NCBI RefSeq assembly: GCF_022570735.2
Contig: NZ_JANCNS010000001.1
Coordinates: forward strand, 310,001 to 374,000
DNA: 64,000 nt
Source of the DNA: Christiangramia oceanisediminis
GTDB lineage: Bacteria > Bacteroidota > Bacteroidia > Flavobacteriales > Flavobacteriaceae
Reading direction: 5' to 3'
The notes below the pieces were generated by a model. It was not told where the DNA came from. It worked only from the letters and a program-made list of their open reading frames with translations, and searched no databases. Made by a program: the position numbers and the translations under genes. Below, piece after piece: positions 63,731 to 64,000 of this stretch (the first letter of the stretch is position 1; each line of letters begins with the position of its first letter).

Positions 63731-64000
63731 ATTCTTTTTTTCCGGTCTCTGCAATGAGTTGAACTAATACAAGCCTTAACTCTTTTAATACATTTCTAGT
63801 TTGCTGATACATGAATAGTTTATCATCAATATGATTTTCAAATTCAGGATCTAAAAACAAATTGCTATTATCCATACCAAGCAAGGATCTTCTATATCTA
63901 AAATTATGGTTGTTTACATCCACATTTCTCAAGGATCCATTTTGTTTAATGTAAGAAATAATTTCATCGCCTTTTTCTCCCGTACTTTGGTCAACATCTC
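63723..64000 (-). CDS. C-terminal part of another DUF6090-like protein, running off the window
   Basis: At least 91 residues before the stop at 63723. The frame stays open to the right edge of the window, so the true start lies outside; a TTG at 63932 is not the start. The visible helical end (NNHNFRYRRSLLGMDNSN, HIDDKLFMYQQTRNVLKELRLVLVQLIAETGKKEYD) fits the C-terminus of the DUF6090 outer domain. The link to the family is inferred from position and the 8-base ATGATTAA overlap with array member 3, because the N-terminal module is not visible. Confidence 0.75.
   Translation of the reverse strand, partial: DVDQSTGEKGDEIISYIKQNGSLRNVDVNNHNFRYRRSLLGMDNSNLFLDPEFENHIDDKLFMYQQTRNVLKELRLVLVQLIAETGKKEYD

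Noticed and set aside
63723-63932. Complete 69-residue gene
   Set aside because: The TTG start is inside a frame that stays open to the window edge; it is the end of a longer protein.

Overview
The window looks like chromosomal DNA of a marine Bacteroidota bacterium of the family Flavobacteriaceae, close to the Gramella/Christiangramia type. Supporting signs are the low-to-moderate GC content, A-rich leaders instead of strong Shine-Dalgarno sites, -7 boxes of the TAnnTTTG type, exported proteins ending their signal peptides in 'AQ/SQ', DUF5686 and DUF6090 proteins, a membrane pyrophosphatase, and carotenoid genes of the CruF/CrtD type. No insertion sequence, phage, integrase or CRISPR array was seen; the region reads as core genome with some lineage-specific patches.

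Layout. 0.3-9.5 kb: a small helical protein, membrane pyrophosphatase (hppA), soluble pyrophosphatase (ppa), an exported DUF5686 protein with pdhB, then etfB-etfA. 9.6-14.9 kb: bifunctional nuclease, a nucleoside transporter with an extra exported domain, a YihY membrane protein, thyA, and two tandem TonB-C-terminal-like periplasmic proteins. 15.0-19.0 kb: ergothioneine genes egtB-egtD with DUF427 and CBM48 neighbours and a class V aminotransferase-fold enzyme that could be the missing C-S lyase. 19.1-29.9 kb: 2TM protein, folA, a fructosamine-kinase-like protein, fabD, a large exported MG/plug protein, an exported amidohydrolase with a DegT-type sugar aminotransferase, waaA, and two small LEA-like lipoproteins. 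29.9-35.6 kb: an S24-type repressor, a Fur-DUF3703-P1B-4 ATPase metal operon, small proteins and a tandem universal stress protein. 35.8-40.3 kb: a carotenoid tail-modification cluster (DUF2141, crtD-like, cruF, crtY, crtA-like). 40.5-47.8 kb: exported peptidases and a deacetylase. 47.9-48.6 kb: two tRNA genes embedded in a string of broken tRNA copies. 48.7-60.6 kb: mutS, tricorn-like protease, ABC exporter, M24 peptidase and a TPR lipoprotein. 60.7-64.0 kb: an NTF2-like protein and a tandem array of DUF6090 membrane proteins running off the right edge.

How the genes work together. Pyrophosphate removal (hppA, ppa), electron transfer (etfBA), pyruvate oxidation (pdhB), folate/dTMP synthesis (folA, thyA) and fatty-acid initiation (fabD) are housekeeping. 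Ergothioneine, carotenoids, the Usp protein and the metal exporter all point to oxidative and metal stress defence in a sunlit aerobic habitat. The many exported peptidases fit a protein-degrading marine lifestyle.

The most unusual signal is at 47.96-48.54 kb. Intact tRNA-Leu and tRNA-Gly genes are flanked by at least four degenerate copies in which individual arms of the tRNA (D-loop, anticodon arm, T-loop) are replaced by short perfect or near-perfect palindromes of the TCCCGA-N4-TCGGGA type. A second candidate for unexplored biology is the DUF6090 array, whose members share a nearly identical N-terminal membrane module but have unrelated outer domains.
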